Positions 33,490 through 41,389 of a stretch of 53,712 bases of DNA are shown one piece after another. The position numbers and the translations under genes are program-made. This stretch comes from Porphyromonadaceae bacterium UBA4262 (GTDB lineage Bacteria > Bacteroidota > Bacteroidia > Bacteroidales > Muribaculaceae): contig DGWI01000024.1 of assembly GCA_002396085.1 (NCBI GenBank), positions 1-53,712 of the forward strand, read 5' to 3'. Below the pieces are notes generated by a model. The model was not told the DNA's origin. It searched no databases and saw only the letters and a program-made list of their open reading frames with translations. Positions within the stretch are counted from its first letter, which is position 1. Each line of letters starts with the position of its first letter.

Positions 33490-34554
33490 ATGGCTTTTCT
33501 TGAGATTAAAAATGTGAGGATCGCTGGTATATCTGCTGGCGTTCCTCAAATTGTTTTAAAAAATGACTCATCATCAGTTTTATCGAAAGAATATGATGCA
33601 GCAGCATTCGTTGAACTAACTGGTGTTGCAGAAAGGCGCTATTCTAGAGAACTTACTACTAGTGATCTATGCTTTGCTGCAGCAGAGAAGCTCATATCTG
33701 ATTTGAGATGGGAGAAAGATGATATTGAAGCTATTATTTTTGTCTCGCAAACCCCAGATTATGTTCTTCCTGCCACATCATGTATTATGCAAGACCGGTT
33801 AGGTTTGAATAAAGAATGCTATGCTTTAGACATCTCTCTCGGATGTTCAGGATGGGTCTATGGCTTGAACGATGTCGCGTCGCTCGTCACAAATGGTATG
33901 ATAAAGAAGGCACTGCTAATGGTTGGCGATGCCAAAGCTCGTGCTCGAATTCCAAACAGTAAAGGAGACCCACTGTTTGGCCATGCCGGAACTGTAACAG
34001 CATTAGAGTATGACGAGGGAAACAAGGGATTCAAATTCCACTTTGGCACAGACGGAAGTGGTTATGATGCCATTATTACACCCGCTGGGGGCAGTAGAAA
34101 CCCAGTTACTCCACAAGCATTTGACAAGTATGAAATTGATGGCAAGGAGTATTGTGATCTGCAATCTCGCATGAAAGGCATGGACGTATTTGCATTTGGC
34201 ATAACAACCGCACCGAAATCCATCAAAAAACTTGCAAAACATTACGAGTTTGACTATCTAGATGCAGATTATTACGTGTTCCATCAGGCTAACATGAAGA
34301 TGAATAATCAGATTGTTAAGAAACTTAAACTTGCCCCCGAGAAAGTTCCCTCATGCATGCTCCACTTTGGGAACACCTCTTCTGCCTCTATTCCTCTGAC
34401 CATTGTCACACAATTGCGAGGCAAGTTTGAGAACAAACCCACCAAATTTATTTGCTGTGGTTTTGGTGTCGGTTTGTCATGGGGTACTGTTGCCTTTGAG
34501 AGTGATGAGCGTATTGTGATTTCAGAACTGGTTGAAGTGGAGGATCCGTCATGA
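33490..34554 (+). CDS. 3-oxoacyl-ACP synthase III (KAS III/FabH-like), copy 1
   Basis: A 354-residue thiolase-fold condensing enzyme. The catalytic triad is intact: Cys119 in ALDISLGCSGWVYGL, His in YYVFHQANMKMNN (about 264), and Asn in HFGNTSSASIPLTI (about 294). KAS III enzymes join an acyl-CoA primer with malonyl-ACP, giving a 3-oxoacyl-ACP. It lies six bases after the ACP and overlaps the reductase gene by ATGA. It is about 30 residues longer than E. coli FabH, in line with KAS III-like proteins outside primary fatty acid synthesis. Primer and chain length cannot be read from sequence. Confidence 0.9.
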   Translation: MAFLEIKNVRIAGISAGVPQIVLKNDSSSVLSKEYDAAAFVELTGVAERRYSRELTTSDLCFAAAEKLISDLRWEKDDIEAIIFVSQTPDYVLPATSCIMQDRLGLNKECYALDISLGCSGWVYGLNDVASLVTNGMIKKALLMVGDAKARARIPNSKGDPLFGHAGTVTALEYDEGNKGFKFHFGTDGSGYDAIITPAGGSRNPVTPQAFDKYEIDGKEYCDLQSRMKGMDVFAFGITTAPKSIKKLAKHYEFDYLDADYYVFHQANMKMNNQIVKKLKLAPEKVPSCMLHFGNTSSASIPLTIVTQLRGKFENKPTKFICCGFGVGLSWGTVAFESDERIVISELVEVEDPS

Positions 34555-35303
34555 ATTATAACCCATTTTCACTAAACGGCAAGACCATTCTTGTTACTGG
34601 AGCCTCTTCTGGAATTGGACAGACGACAGCAATCGAATGTTCAAAGATGGGTGCAACACTAGTTATTACTGGTCGCAATGCCGAGAGGTTGCAAGAGACT
34701 TTTACAAAACTGGAATCAAATAATGGCGACCATCAACAAGTAGTTGCTGACCTTGTGACTGACGAAGGTGTGAACACCTTAATTTCTTCTCTTAAGAAAA
34801 TTGACGGTGTAGTATTGTGCGCAGGTCGAGGTTGTACACTTCCTTTCCAATTTGCTAGTCGAGAAAAATTTGACGAGATTTTCAACATCAATTTTTTCTC
34901 ACAAACTGAAGTACTAAGACTACTTTACAAAAAAAAGATTCTGAACAAGGAAGCATCTGTTGTCATAATAGATTCTATCGGCGGCACAAAACGTTACTCA
35001 AACGGGAACTCTATCTATGGAGCGTCAAAAGCTGCATTGCTTTCAATTATGAAGTTCTGCGCGCGAGAGTTTGCGCCCAGAAAGGTTCGTGTCAATTGCC
35101 TATGCCCTGGAATGGTGGAAACGCCATTGTTACATAAAGGAAGCCTTACAGAAGAGCAATTGCAGGCTGATGTCGACCGCTATCCACTGAAACGATATGG
35201 GCGACCAGAAGACATTGCTTATTCTGCAATCTATCTCCTTTCTGATGCCTCATCATGGGTCACTGGACACGATTTGGTCATTGACGGAGGATGTTCAATA
35301 TAA
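34551..35303 (+). CDS. SDR-family 3-oxoacyl-ACP reductase (FabG-like)
   Basis: A 250-residue classical short-chain dehydrogenase. Cofactor motif TGASSGIG (16-23) followed by ITGRN suggests NADP(H). Catalytic residues: Asn113 (FNINF), Ser142 (DSIGG), Tyr156 and Lys160 (YGASK). The end reads SDASSWVTGHDLVIDGGCSI, typical of FabG-type SDRs. Placed between two KAS III genes, it most likely reduces the 3-oxoacyl-ACP to 3-hydroxyacyl-ACP. It might instead reduce a keto-sugar, but the ACP/KAS context argues for the former. Confidence 0.88.
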   Translation: MNYNPFSLNGKTILVTGASSGIGQTTAIECSKMGATLVITGRNAERLQETFTKLESNNGDHQQVVADLVTDEGVNTLISSLKKIDGVVLCAGRGCTLPFQFASREKFDEIFNINFFSQTEVLRLLYKKKILNKEASVVIIDSIGGTKRYSNGNSIYGASKAALLSIMKFCAREFAPRKVRVNCLCPGMVETPLLHKGSLTEEQLQADVDRYPLKRYGRPEDIAYSAIYLLSDASSWVTGHDLVIDGGCSI

Positions 35304-35312
35304 AACAGATTT

Positions 35313-36371
35313 ATGGCATTTTTAACTTTTGACGGCGTTGGCATTGCAGCTATGGCAGCTGCAGTGCCAAGTCATGTCATCAAAAACTACGAATATACTG
35401 AGTTTTTTCCCCGAGAAGAGGTCAAGCAAGTAGTTGATAAAATTGGGATTTTTGAACGTCGCTTTGCAGATGCAAATACTTGTTCATCAGATTTATGTTT
35501 TGCTGCCGCTGAAAAACTGATCGAAGACAATCAAATTGACCGTAGTGAGATTGATTTACTGGTGTTTATCTCCCAAACACCAGATTATCGTATGCCTGCG
35601 ACATCTATTCTTTTACAAGATAGATTGCACCTAGAAAAGACATGTATGGCATTCGACATAAGTTTGGGCTGCGCGGCTTTCAGTTATGGGCTGTCTGTTA
35701 TCTATGGGTTAATGCAAACTGGCCACATTCGTAAAGCCTTACTTCTTGATGGAGAAACTCGCTCAAAAGTTTATTCAACAAAAGACCGTAAAACTGCATT
35801 TCTTTTTGGCGATGCCGGTGTTGCCGCACTCATTGAGCGGAATGAGAAATATGGAAAGAGCTTCTTTTCGATTCATTCGGACGGTTCACTAGGCGATCTC
35901 ATCAAAATTGAAGGCGGTGGTTATAGACATCCAAGTTCTCTCGAAACGCTAAAAGAGCGTGTGGTTGATGAGTATGGTAACATTCGTAACGATGAGCAAG
36001 GAACGATGCGTGGAGGAGATGTGTTCAGTTTTGTAATTATGAATATTCCAAAAGATATTAAACAAACAATAGCCAAGGCAAACACAACCCTTGACCAAAT
36101 TGACTACATAGTTTTCCACCAAGCCAACGATTTTATGAATAATCATATTTCAAAAAAGCTTAGGTTGCCAAAAGAAAAAGTACCTTCAACTATTGCAAAA
36201 TATGGAAACACATCTTCAGTTTCGGTTCCTCTGACTATTGTCAGTGAACTTAAAGACGAACTTGAAGGCAATAAAAACCTCTTACTTAGTGCTTTCGGTG
36301 TAGGCATGAGTTGGTCAACAAGTATAGTACCCTTTGTTGATTGCAAGATCAGCGAGATTGTTGAAGTATAA
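35313..36371 (+). CDS. 3-oxoacyl-ACP synthase III (KAS III/FabH-like), copy 2
   Basis: A 352-residue paralogue of the enzyme at 33490 with an intact triad: Cys120 (AFDISLGCAAFSYGL), His in YIVFHQANDFMNN, Asn in KYGNTSSVSVPLTI. It differs from copy 1 around the active-site Cys (CAAF against CSGW) and in the substrate-pocket region (GYRHPSSLETLKERV). Two complete KAS III enzymes in one cassette suggest either successive condensations, different primers, or a heterodimer. Ten bases after the reductase gene. Confidence 0.9.
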   Translation: MAFLTFDGVGIAAMAAAVPSHVIKNYEYTEFFPREEVKQVVDKIGIFERRFADANTCSSDLCFAAAEKLIEDNQIDRSEIDLLVFISQTPDYRMPATSILLQDRLHLEKTCMAFDISLGCAAFSYGLSVIYGLMQTGHIRKALLLDGETRSKVYSTKDRKTAFLFGDAGVAALIERNEKYGKSFFSIHSDGSLGDLIKIEGGGYRHPSSLETLKERVVDEYGNIRNDEQGTMRGGDVFSFVIMNIPKDIKQTIAKANTTLDQIDYIVFHQANDFMNNHISKKLRLPKEKVPSTIAKYGNTSSVSVPLTIVSELKDELEGNKNLLLSAFGVGMSWSTSIVPFVDCKISEIVEV

Positions 36372-36406
36372 GTTCAGATAGGCGTGTCGAGGCAGAGATA
36401 TCAACT

Positions 36407-37366
36407 ATGATTTCTATCATTATCCCCGCGTATAACGCCGAAAAATTCTTGTTGAACAGCCTTAATAGCATTTCAGCACAAACTATTAAGGATTATGAGG
36501 TCATTGTTGTTGATGACGGCTCAACCGACGGGACTTACAAAATTGGCGAACGATTTGCTGCCCAAGATAGTCGTTTTCGAGTAATACATCAGGAAAATCA
36601 AGGAATTTCGGGTGCTAGAAACTTTGGTTTAAGGAATGCTTTGGGTGATTTTATTTGTTTTTGCGACAGCGATGACCGTTATCATCCTCAATTTCTGGAA
36701 CTTCTATATGACGCATTACTTCAGCATCCTGAAGCAGACATGTCTCTCGGTCATAGAGAGATTGTTTATAAATTCAGAGACACAGACACTATTACTCATC
36801 CACTGATTAAGTTACTGACTAGAAAAGACATATACCATCGTATGTTCTACGATTTTCAGTATGCCAGTGTTTGTAGTAAGATGTATAGACGAGAGGCTCT
36901 TGAAGGCTTATATTTCAGGGATACAGCCACTGAAGACATAGACTTCAACATGCAGTTATTCAAGCGGGCAGATGAGTTCGTTGTGGTGCCACACAACATT
37001 TACTTTTATTTGCAGCGTCCGGATTCTATTCTGCACCCGGTAAATGTTGCGCCACGTTATATTGTCGAATTAAATGGCTGGAGAAATCTCTATTTTGATT
37101 ATTTTGATGACGATACAGAAGAGAATAAATCTTTTATTCTACAGCGTATCTACAAGCTCATCATTTCTCGATTTATGCAAGCATCAGATAATCCACAAAT
37201 AGAATCCATTATCAATCGGCTAGTACAAGATACAGTAAAGGATTTCAAAGCTAATAAATACATCTCATCAGTATTGAAAGTTGCATGCTTAACGTGCATC
37301 AAGCATCCCTTGCTCTATCAATATGGTAAGAGCACGTATGGCATATTCTATAGACTTACACATTAA
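36407..37366 (+). CDS. family 2 glycosyltransferase
   Basis: A 319-residue GT-A protein: ISIIIPAYNAEKFLLNSLNS, VVDDGSTDGT, HQENQGISGARNFGL, and FICFCDSDDRYHP (Asp87-Asp90). TEDIDFNMQLFKRADEF (about 183-200) is the ED base region. Spacing between DDGST and QENQG is 20 residues, the normal distance. It is the only glycosyltransferase inside the acyl-ACP unit, so it may act on, or next to, the acylated sugar. Low GC like its neighbours. Confidence 0.9.
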   Translation: MISIIIPAYNAEKFLLNSLNSISAQTIKDYEVIVVDDGSTDGTYKIGERFAAQDSRFRVIHQENQGISGARNFGLRNALGDFICFCDSDDRYHPQFLELLYDALLQHPEADMSLGHREIVYKFRDTDTITHPLIKLLTRKDIYHRMFYDFQYASVCSKMYRREALEGLYFRDTATEDIDFNMQLFKRADEFVVVPHNIYFYLQRPDSILHPVNVAPRYIVELNGWRNLYFDYFDDDTEENKSFILQRIYKLIISRFMQASDNPQIESIINRLVQDTVKDFKANKYISSVLKVACLTCIKHPLLYQYGKSTYGIFYRLTH

Positions 37367-37369
37367 TTC

Positions 37370-37957
37370 ATGAAGATTCATCAAGTCATCAACTCGTTAT
37401 TTACATCAAACTCGTGGATATTAGACTTTGAGAAGAATTGCTGGTTGGTGGACTGCGGGGATATTAGACCTATTGTTGAGATAATTGGCAAGATGCCAGT
37501 GGTTGGGGTGCTGCTAACCCATGCTCATTACGACCACATTTATGGACTTAATGAATTGTTTGAGTTATATCCTGGGATTCCAGTATATACAAATGAAGTC
37601 GGTAGGGAATTATTGCTTAATGATAAATTGAACTTGTCACGCTATCACGAGACACCATTTGTATTTGAATATCCCCAAAATATCCAAATCATTAATGATG
37701 GGGATGAAATTGTCTTGAATGGGGAATGTAAGTTAAAGGTTGCTGCCACTCCTGGCCACAACGATAGTTGCCTAACTTTTGTTGCAGACAAAGAGATCTT
37801 TACTGGTGACTCATACATTCCTGGAATAAAAGTAGTTACTAACTTGCCTGGAGGGAGAAAACAAATAGCGAAACAATCTGTTGACCGAATCCTAAAACTT
37901 GCCATTGATAAGACTATTTATCCTGGCCATGGAGATATAACAAGTTCTTTGGAGTAA
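37370..37957 (+). CDS. metallo-beta-lactamase-fold hydrolase (glyoxalase II-like)
   Basis: A 195-residue single-domain MBL protein with a complete two-metal site: THAHYDH (His51, His53, Asp55, His56), His130 (TPGHNDS), Asp147 (FTGDSY) and His187 (YPGHGD). The fold and size match glyoxalase II-like thioester hydrolases. It starts three bases after a GT2 gene at the end of the acyl-ACP unit, so a thioesterase or editing role on acyl-ACP is an attractive guess; a role on another ester is equally open. It has no signal peptide, so it is cytoplasmic. Confidence 0.88.
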   Translation: MKIHQVINSLFTSNSWILDFEKNCWLVDCGDIRPIVEIIGKMPVVGVLLTHAHYDHIYGLNELFELYPGIPVYTNEVGRELLLNDKLNLSRYHETPFVFEYPQNIQIINDGDEIVLNGECKLKVAATPGHNDSCLTFVADKEIFTGDSYIPGIKVVTNLPGGRKQIAKQSVDRILKLAIDKTIYPGHGDITSSLE

Positions 37958-38057
37958 GGTGCCATTGTTTAGATTTACAGATATGAGGATTAGTGTTGGC
38001 TGAGTCTTTGGGATTATTGACTTTGACCGATGTGATTTGCGAATCAGAAAATTTGAC

Positions 38058-39284
38058 ATGAGGAAATTGATAAGAGTAATGACCGCACCGACATCTCTGT
38101 GGGCGTTCTGCTCGGGATTGCTCAAAGAGCTGAGCGAGCAGGGGTATGAGGTGGTGGCGATTTCGTCGCCGAACACGACGGTTGCTCCTGAAAGTGGGAA
38201 TACTGAACTGGAGGCCTTCGGCGAACAGGAGGGCATCAGGACTGTGGCGGTGCCGATGGAACGGCGGATCTCGCTCGTGAAGGACATGAAGTCGCTGTGG
38301 CTGATGTGGCGAGTGCTGCGGCGCGAGCGACCGGACATGATACACTCGATGACACCAAAGGCTGGCCTTGTCACGATGGTGGCAGCATGGTTGGCTCGGG
38401 TGCCTGTGCGCATACACACGTTTACCGGTCTTGTGTTCCCGACGGAAAAAGGGCTAAAGCGACGCATCCTGATGGCAACTGACTGGCTGACTTGCGCTTG
38501 CGCAACACACATCATCCCTGAAGGCGAGGGGGTGAAGGCCGACTTGCTAAACAACGGTATCACCCACAAGCCACTAAGTGTGCTAGGCCATGGAAACATC
38601 AGGGGAATTAATCTTGAACACTACAGTCGCGAGGCAGTTGCACAGCATGAGCAATGCACAATTCACAATGATGGGTTGGCTGATTCGCACACTCCTCCGG
38701 CACTTCGTACCACCTCCCCTAACTTAGGGGAGGACCTGAGCAAATTCAAGTTTGTGTTTGTGGGCCGACTTGTACGTGACAAGGGTATCAATGAACTAGT
38801 GGGGGCATTCAAGCGGCTACATGAGGAGTTTGAGAAAACTGAATTGACGCTTGTCGGTCCCTTTGAGGATGAAGTGGATCCAGTGAAGTCCGAAACGAAG
38901 GCAGAGATTGACAGTAATCCAGCAATACAAGCCGTAGGGTCACAAAAAGATGTGAGGCCATTCTATGCGGCAGCGGACGCATTGGTGTTCCCGAGTTATC
39001 GTGAGGGATTCCCTAATGTGGTGATTGAGGCTGGCGCAATGGGGCTGCCAAGCATTGTGACTGACATCAATGGTTCGCGCGAGATTATCATCGATGGACG
39101 CAATGGCACGATTGTGCCGCCGCGCAATGAGGAAGCATTATATCAGACCATGCGGCACTGGGTGATGCATCGTGATGAGGTGGCGCGAATGGCCGCTGAG
39201 GCGCGTCCACTGATTGAAAGCCGCTACGAACAAGGCTATGTCAGGCAGTGCTTGAAGGACTTTTACACGCAAGTGGCGAAATAA
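38058..39284 (+). CDS. family 4 (GT-B) glycosyltransferase with repeat-derived linker
   Basis: A 408-residue enzyme. ATG at 38058 is preferred over a TTG seven codons upstream because MRKLIRVMTAPTSLWAFCSG is the typical start of WcaA/PglA-like GT4 proteins. MIHSMTPKAGLVTMVAAWLA and VPVRIHTFTGLVFPTEKG mark the N-terminal domain; FVFVGRLVRDKGINELVGAF and FPSYREGFPNVVIEAGAMGL (EX7E) the donor domain. The interdomain linker AQHEQCTIHNDGLADSHTPP and RTTSPNLGED is encoded by a heptamer repeat and a palindrome. More GC-balanced than its neighbours. A terminator follows, closing the locus. Confidence 0.88.
   Translation: MRKLIRVMTAPTSLWAFCSGLLKELSEQGYEVVAISSPNTTVAPESGNTELEAFGEQEGIRTVAVPMERRISLVKDMKSLWLMWRVLRRERPDMIHSMTPKAGLVTMVAAWLARVPVRIHTFTGLVFPTEKGLKRRILMATDWLTCACATHIIPEGEGVKADLLNNGITHKPLSVLGHGNIRGINLEHYSREAVAQHEQCTIHNDGLADSHTPPALRTTSPNLGEDLSKFKFVFVGRLVRDKGINELVGAFKRLHEEFEKTELTLVGPFEDEVDPVKSETKAEIDSNPAIQAVGSQKDVRPFYAAADALVFPSYREGFPNVVIEAGAMGLPSIVTDINGSREIIIDGRNGTIVPPRNEEALYQTMRHWVMHRDEVARMAAEARPLIESRYEQGYVRQCLKDFYTQVAK
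38653..38673 (+). repeat. heptanucleotide repeat, AATGCAC family (3 units), inside a glycosyltransferase gene
   Basis: AATGCAC, AATTCAC, AATGATG in register, coding for part of the GT-B interdomain linker. Same family as the array at 27954. Confidence 0.65.
38713..38733. repeat. perfect palindrome inside a glycosyltransferase gene
   Basis: CCTCCCCTAA and TTAGGGGAGG are exact complements around a single central base. The element lies in the coding linker of the GT4 gene, 40 bases after a heptamer repeat. It looks like a small dispersed palindromic repeat captured in the gene; no other copy is seen in the window. Confidence 0.75.
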
Positions 39285-39308
39285 AGGCATTCACTATTAT
39301 GATATTGG

Positions 39309-39340
39309 GGGCATCCAGCAATAGCTGGATGCCCTCATTT
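39309..39340 (+). terminator. terminator of the polysaccharide locus
   Basis: Perfect 11-base stem GGGCATCCAGC/GCTGGATGCCC with loop AATA, followed by TCATTTA. The U tract is short, but stem strength and position at the end of the locus support it. Confidence 0.8.
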
Positions 39341-39458
39341 ATAGACACCTGTAGCGCTTCTTATTTGAACTTCCAGCGAAACTTGAAAAGAAAAAACTGT
39401 CGCAAAGTTTTCTCGGATTGTAAAAAAGTCGTACAGTTGCGCGACAAAAGCCTAAAAC

Positions 39459-40071
39459 ATGGAAATAAATAGTAAATCGTTCGACAACAAGCGCCGTGTC
39501 ATCGGGGCTATACTTGGCCCTGTGGTGGCTACAGCCCTGTGGTTTATCCCCATCGATGCCCTTTCGCCCATTGCCCATCATCTGCTGGCCATCATGTCAC
39601 TGGTGGCGATATGGTGGATTACCGAGCCTGTGCCCATTCCTGTGACGTCGCTACTCGGTCCTACATTGTGCGTGACACTGGGTGTGGCACCAGCCGGCAA
39701 GGCATTTGCTAGTTTTGCCAACCCGATGATTTTCCTTTTCATGGGCGGTTTTCTGCTCGCCAAGGGCATGATGGTCAATGGCTTGGACAAGCGCATTGCC
39801 TATGGGATTTTGTCGATGAAATGGGTGGGCGACTCACCGCGGCGCATCTTCCTGGCCATCGGGCTAGCCAGCATGATATGCTCGGGATGGATCAGCAACA
39901 CGGCCACAGCTGCGATGATGTTTCCCATAGCCCAACGCCATTGTCTATGCCTCGGGCTATGTTCCCATCACCAAGATGATTAAGTCGGGATTCATTATCG
40001 ATGTTAATGGTGTGTTCTGCATCACCATCCCGCTGGTCCTTATTATCGTCAAGGCGGTTATGGGAGTATAG
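39459..40071 (+). pseudogene. SLC13/DASS-type sodium:anion symporter, remnant with internal deletion
   Basis: The first 157 residues are a good N-terminus of a dicarboxylate/sulfate symporter: WWITEPVPIPVTSLLGP, FANPMIFLFMGGFLLAKGM and the SNTATAAMMFPIA motif. At about 39930 the reading frame changes and the next codons in another frame read PNAIVYASGYVPITKMIKSG, the C-terminal signature of the same family, ending at a TAG at 40071. About 250-300 residues that normally separate these motifs are missing. The original frame runs into unrelated residues (QRHCLCLGL) and stops at 39983. Clear case of deletion plus frameshift. Confidence 0.9.
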
Positions 40072-40140
40072 CCTCCATCAAGATTGTCTGATCGATGGTG
40101 GCCCATTGTTGACGCGATAATGATGGGAAAGAATGAATAA

Positions 40141-40180
40141 AACGACTCCGTGCGAGCCAATGTGGCTGCACGGAGTTGTT
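40141..40180 (-). terminator. rho-independent terminator of efp
   Basis: Read on the minus strand: AACAACTCCGTGC pairs with GCACGGAGTCGTT, with an inner AGCCA/TGGCT stem and then TTTTATT. It lies about 25 bases after the efp stop codon. Confidence 0.85.
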
Positions 40181-40205
40181 TGACTTGTTGGAGTGCGCCG
40201 TGTGT

Positions 40206-40769
40206 TTAGCGGACGCGGCCCTGATAACTGCCGTCACGGGTGTCAACCTCGATGATCTCGCCCTCGTTGCAGAAGAGGGGCACGCGAACTGTAGCTCCAG
40301 TCTCGACGGTTGCAGGCTTGAGCGAGTTGGTGGCAGTATCACCCTTTACACCAGGCTCGGTGTATGTGATCTTGAGTTGAGTCTTGACGGGCATCTCGGC
40401 AAAGAGAATGGTCTCGGTCGAAGCATCACTGACGACCTCGACGATATCACTCTCCTTCATGAAATCGGCACCAGTAATGAGATCCTTGCTGATGGGAATC
40501 TGCTCGTAGGTCTCCTGATTCATAAAGATAGCATCCTCACCGTCCATATAGAGGTACTGATAAGGACGACGCTCGACGCGGACGTCTTCAAGTTTCTCAC
40601 CGATGTTGAAGCGGCGCTCGAGCACTCGTCCGTCGACGACGTTCTTGAGTTTCGTGCGCATGAAGGTGTTACCCTTACCGGGCTTGACATGAAGGAACTC
40701 GATGCAGAAGTACAGGTCTCCGTCGAGGCGGATGCAGGTACCGTTTTTGATGTCTTGAGCGTTAATCAT
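40206..40769 (-). CDS. efp: translation elongation factor P
   Basis: A 187-residue protein with the three-domain EF-P layout: an N-terminal KOW-like domain with the loop HVKPGKGNTF whose tip Lys32 is the site of post-translational modification in the family, an OB domain (PYQYLYMDGEDAIFMNQETY), and a C-terminal OB domain ending GEIIEVDTRDGSYQGRVR. EF-P relieves ribosome stalling at polyproline stretches. Divergent from rpmH with its own promoter and a strong terminator. Confidence 0.97.
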   Translation of the reverse strand: MINAQDIKNGTCIRLDGDLYFCIEFLHVKPGKGNTFMRTKLKNVVDGRVLERRFNIGEKLEDVRVERRPYQYLYMDGEDAIFMNQETYEQIPISKDLITGADFMKESDIVEVVSDASTETILFAEMPVKTQLKITYTEPGVKGDTATNSLKPATVETGATVRVPLFCNEGEIIEVDTRDGSYQGRVR

Positions 40770-40818
40770 AAAAGCTTTTTATTATATTATTAAAATGTGT
40801 AGTTTCGAAAACTGGGTG

Positions 40819-40849
40819 CAAAGGTAGTCTAAATCAAGGAGAAATCAAA
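40819..40849 (-). promoter_or_regulatory. efp promoter
   Basis: On the minus strand TTTG (40849-40846), an exact 19-base spacer and TACCTTTG (40826-40819), a full match to the Bacteroidota promoter consensus, 50 bases before the efp start codon. Confidence 0.85.
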
Positions 40850-40875
40850 AAAAAATGGTGTTTTTTCTTCAGTTG

Positions 40876-40907
40876 CTTGTGTATTTTGAAAATTTGCAGT
40901 AATTTTG
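40876..40907 (+). promoter_or_regulatory. rpmH promoter
   Basis: CTTG (40876-40879), 20-base spacer, TAATTTTG (40900-40907), 45 bases before rpmH. It diverges from the efp promoter with the two -33 elements only 26 bases apart. Confidence 0.65.
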
Positions 40908-40952
40908 CACCGCTTTTTCGCAAGCGCAGAAAATTTTAAAATTATTATAGCA

Positions 40953-41105
40953 ATGAAACGTACATTCCAACCCTCGAACCTGAAAAAGGCTCACAAGCAT
41001 GGTTTCCGTGCTCGCATGAAGACTAAAGATGGCCGCAAGGTGCTGGCTCGCCGCCGCGCCAAGGGTCGTTACAGCCTGAGCGTGAGCGACTCGGTCTACA
41101 AGTAA
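40953..41105 (+). CDS. rpmH: ribosomal protein bL34
   Basis: A 50-residue very basic protein, MKRTFQPSNLKKAHKHGFRA then RMKTKDGRKVLARRRAKGR, the universal L34 sequence. ATG at 40953 begins exactly with the conserved MKRTFQPS; an upstream in-frame extension is not part of the protein. A component of the large ribosomal subunit. Divergent from efp. Confidence 0.98.
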   Translation: MKRTFQPSNLKKAHKHGFRARMKTKDGRKVLARRRAKGRYSLSVSDSVYK

Positions 41106-41157
41106 TCAGTCGCTCAAATCCTCCGCCCCTGTGCCAATGCTCGGGGCAGACAGCATA

Positions 41158-41195
41158 GCCGTCGTGAATGCTCAGCACTCACAACGGCATTTGTT
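41158..41195 (+). terminator. candidate rpmH terminator
   Basis: GCCGT-C-GTGA pairs with TCAC-A-ACGGC around an 11-base loop, followed by ATTTGTTG. The T tract is imperfect. The rest of the 41106-41389 gap shows only the dnaB promoter. Confidence 0.5.
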
Positions 41196-41354
41196 GTATA
41201 GTGACAACAACAGACAGAGGCTAGCAATTGGGATGACAAAAAAACTATCCCTATCCAGCACCATCCCAACCACCCAAAAGAGGAAGATTGACAATTGTTA
41301 ATAATGTGTGGATATCTTTTGGGCGGTGAGGTTGGTGGGGCGAGAAAGATACAT

Positions 41355-41362
41355 TAAATTTG
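41355..41362 (+). promoter_or_regulatory. candidate -7 box (TAAATTTG) for dnaB
   Basis: Matches TAnnTTTG and lies 28 bases before the dnaB ATG, with a GTTG/TTGG 19-20 bases upstream (41331-41335). Confidence 0.55.
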
Positions 41363-41389
41363 CAGCGGTAAATCAAAGAATAAAATTTT

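Noticed and set aside
33253..36371. Ordinary fatty acid synthesis operon or aryl polyene cluster
   Set aside because: No fabF, fabD, fabZ, fabI, plsX, dehydratase or adenylation gene; the genes sit within glycosyltransferases of a polysaccharide locus.
40176..40793. 205-codon open frame antisense to efp
   Set aside because: efp is unmistakable on the minus strand with an exact promoter and a terminator.
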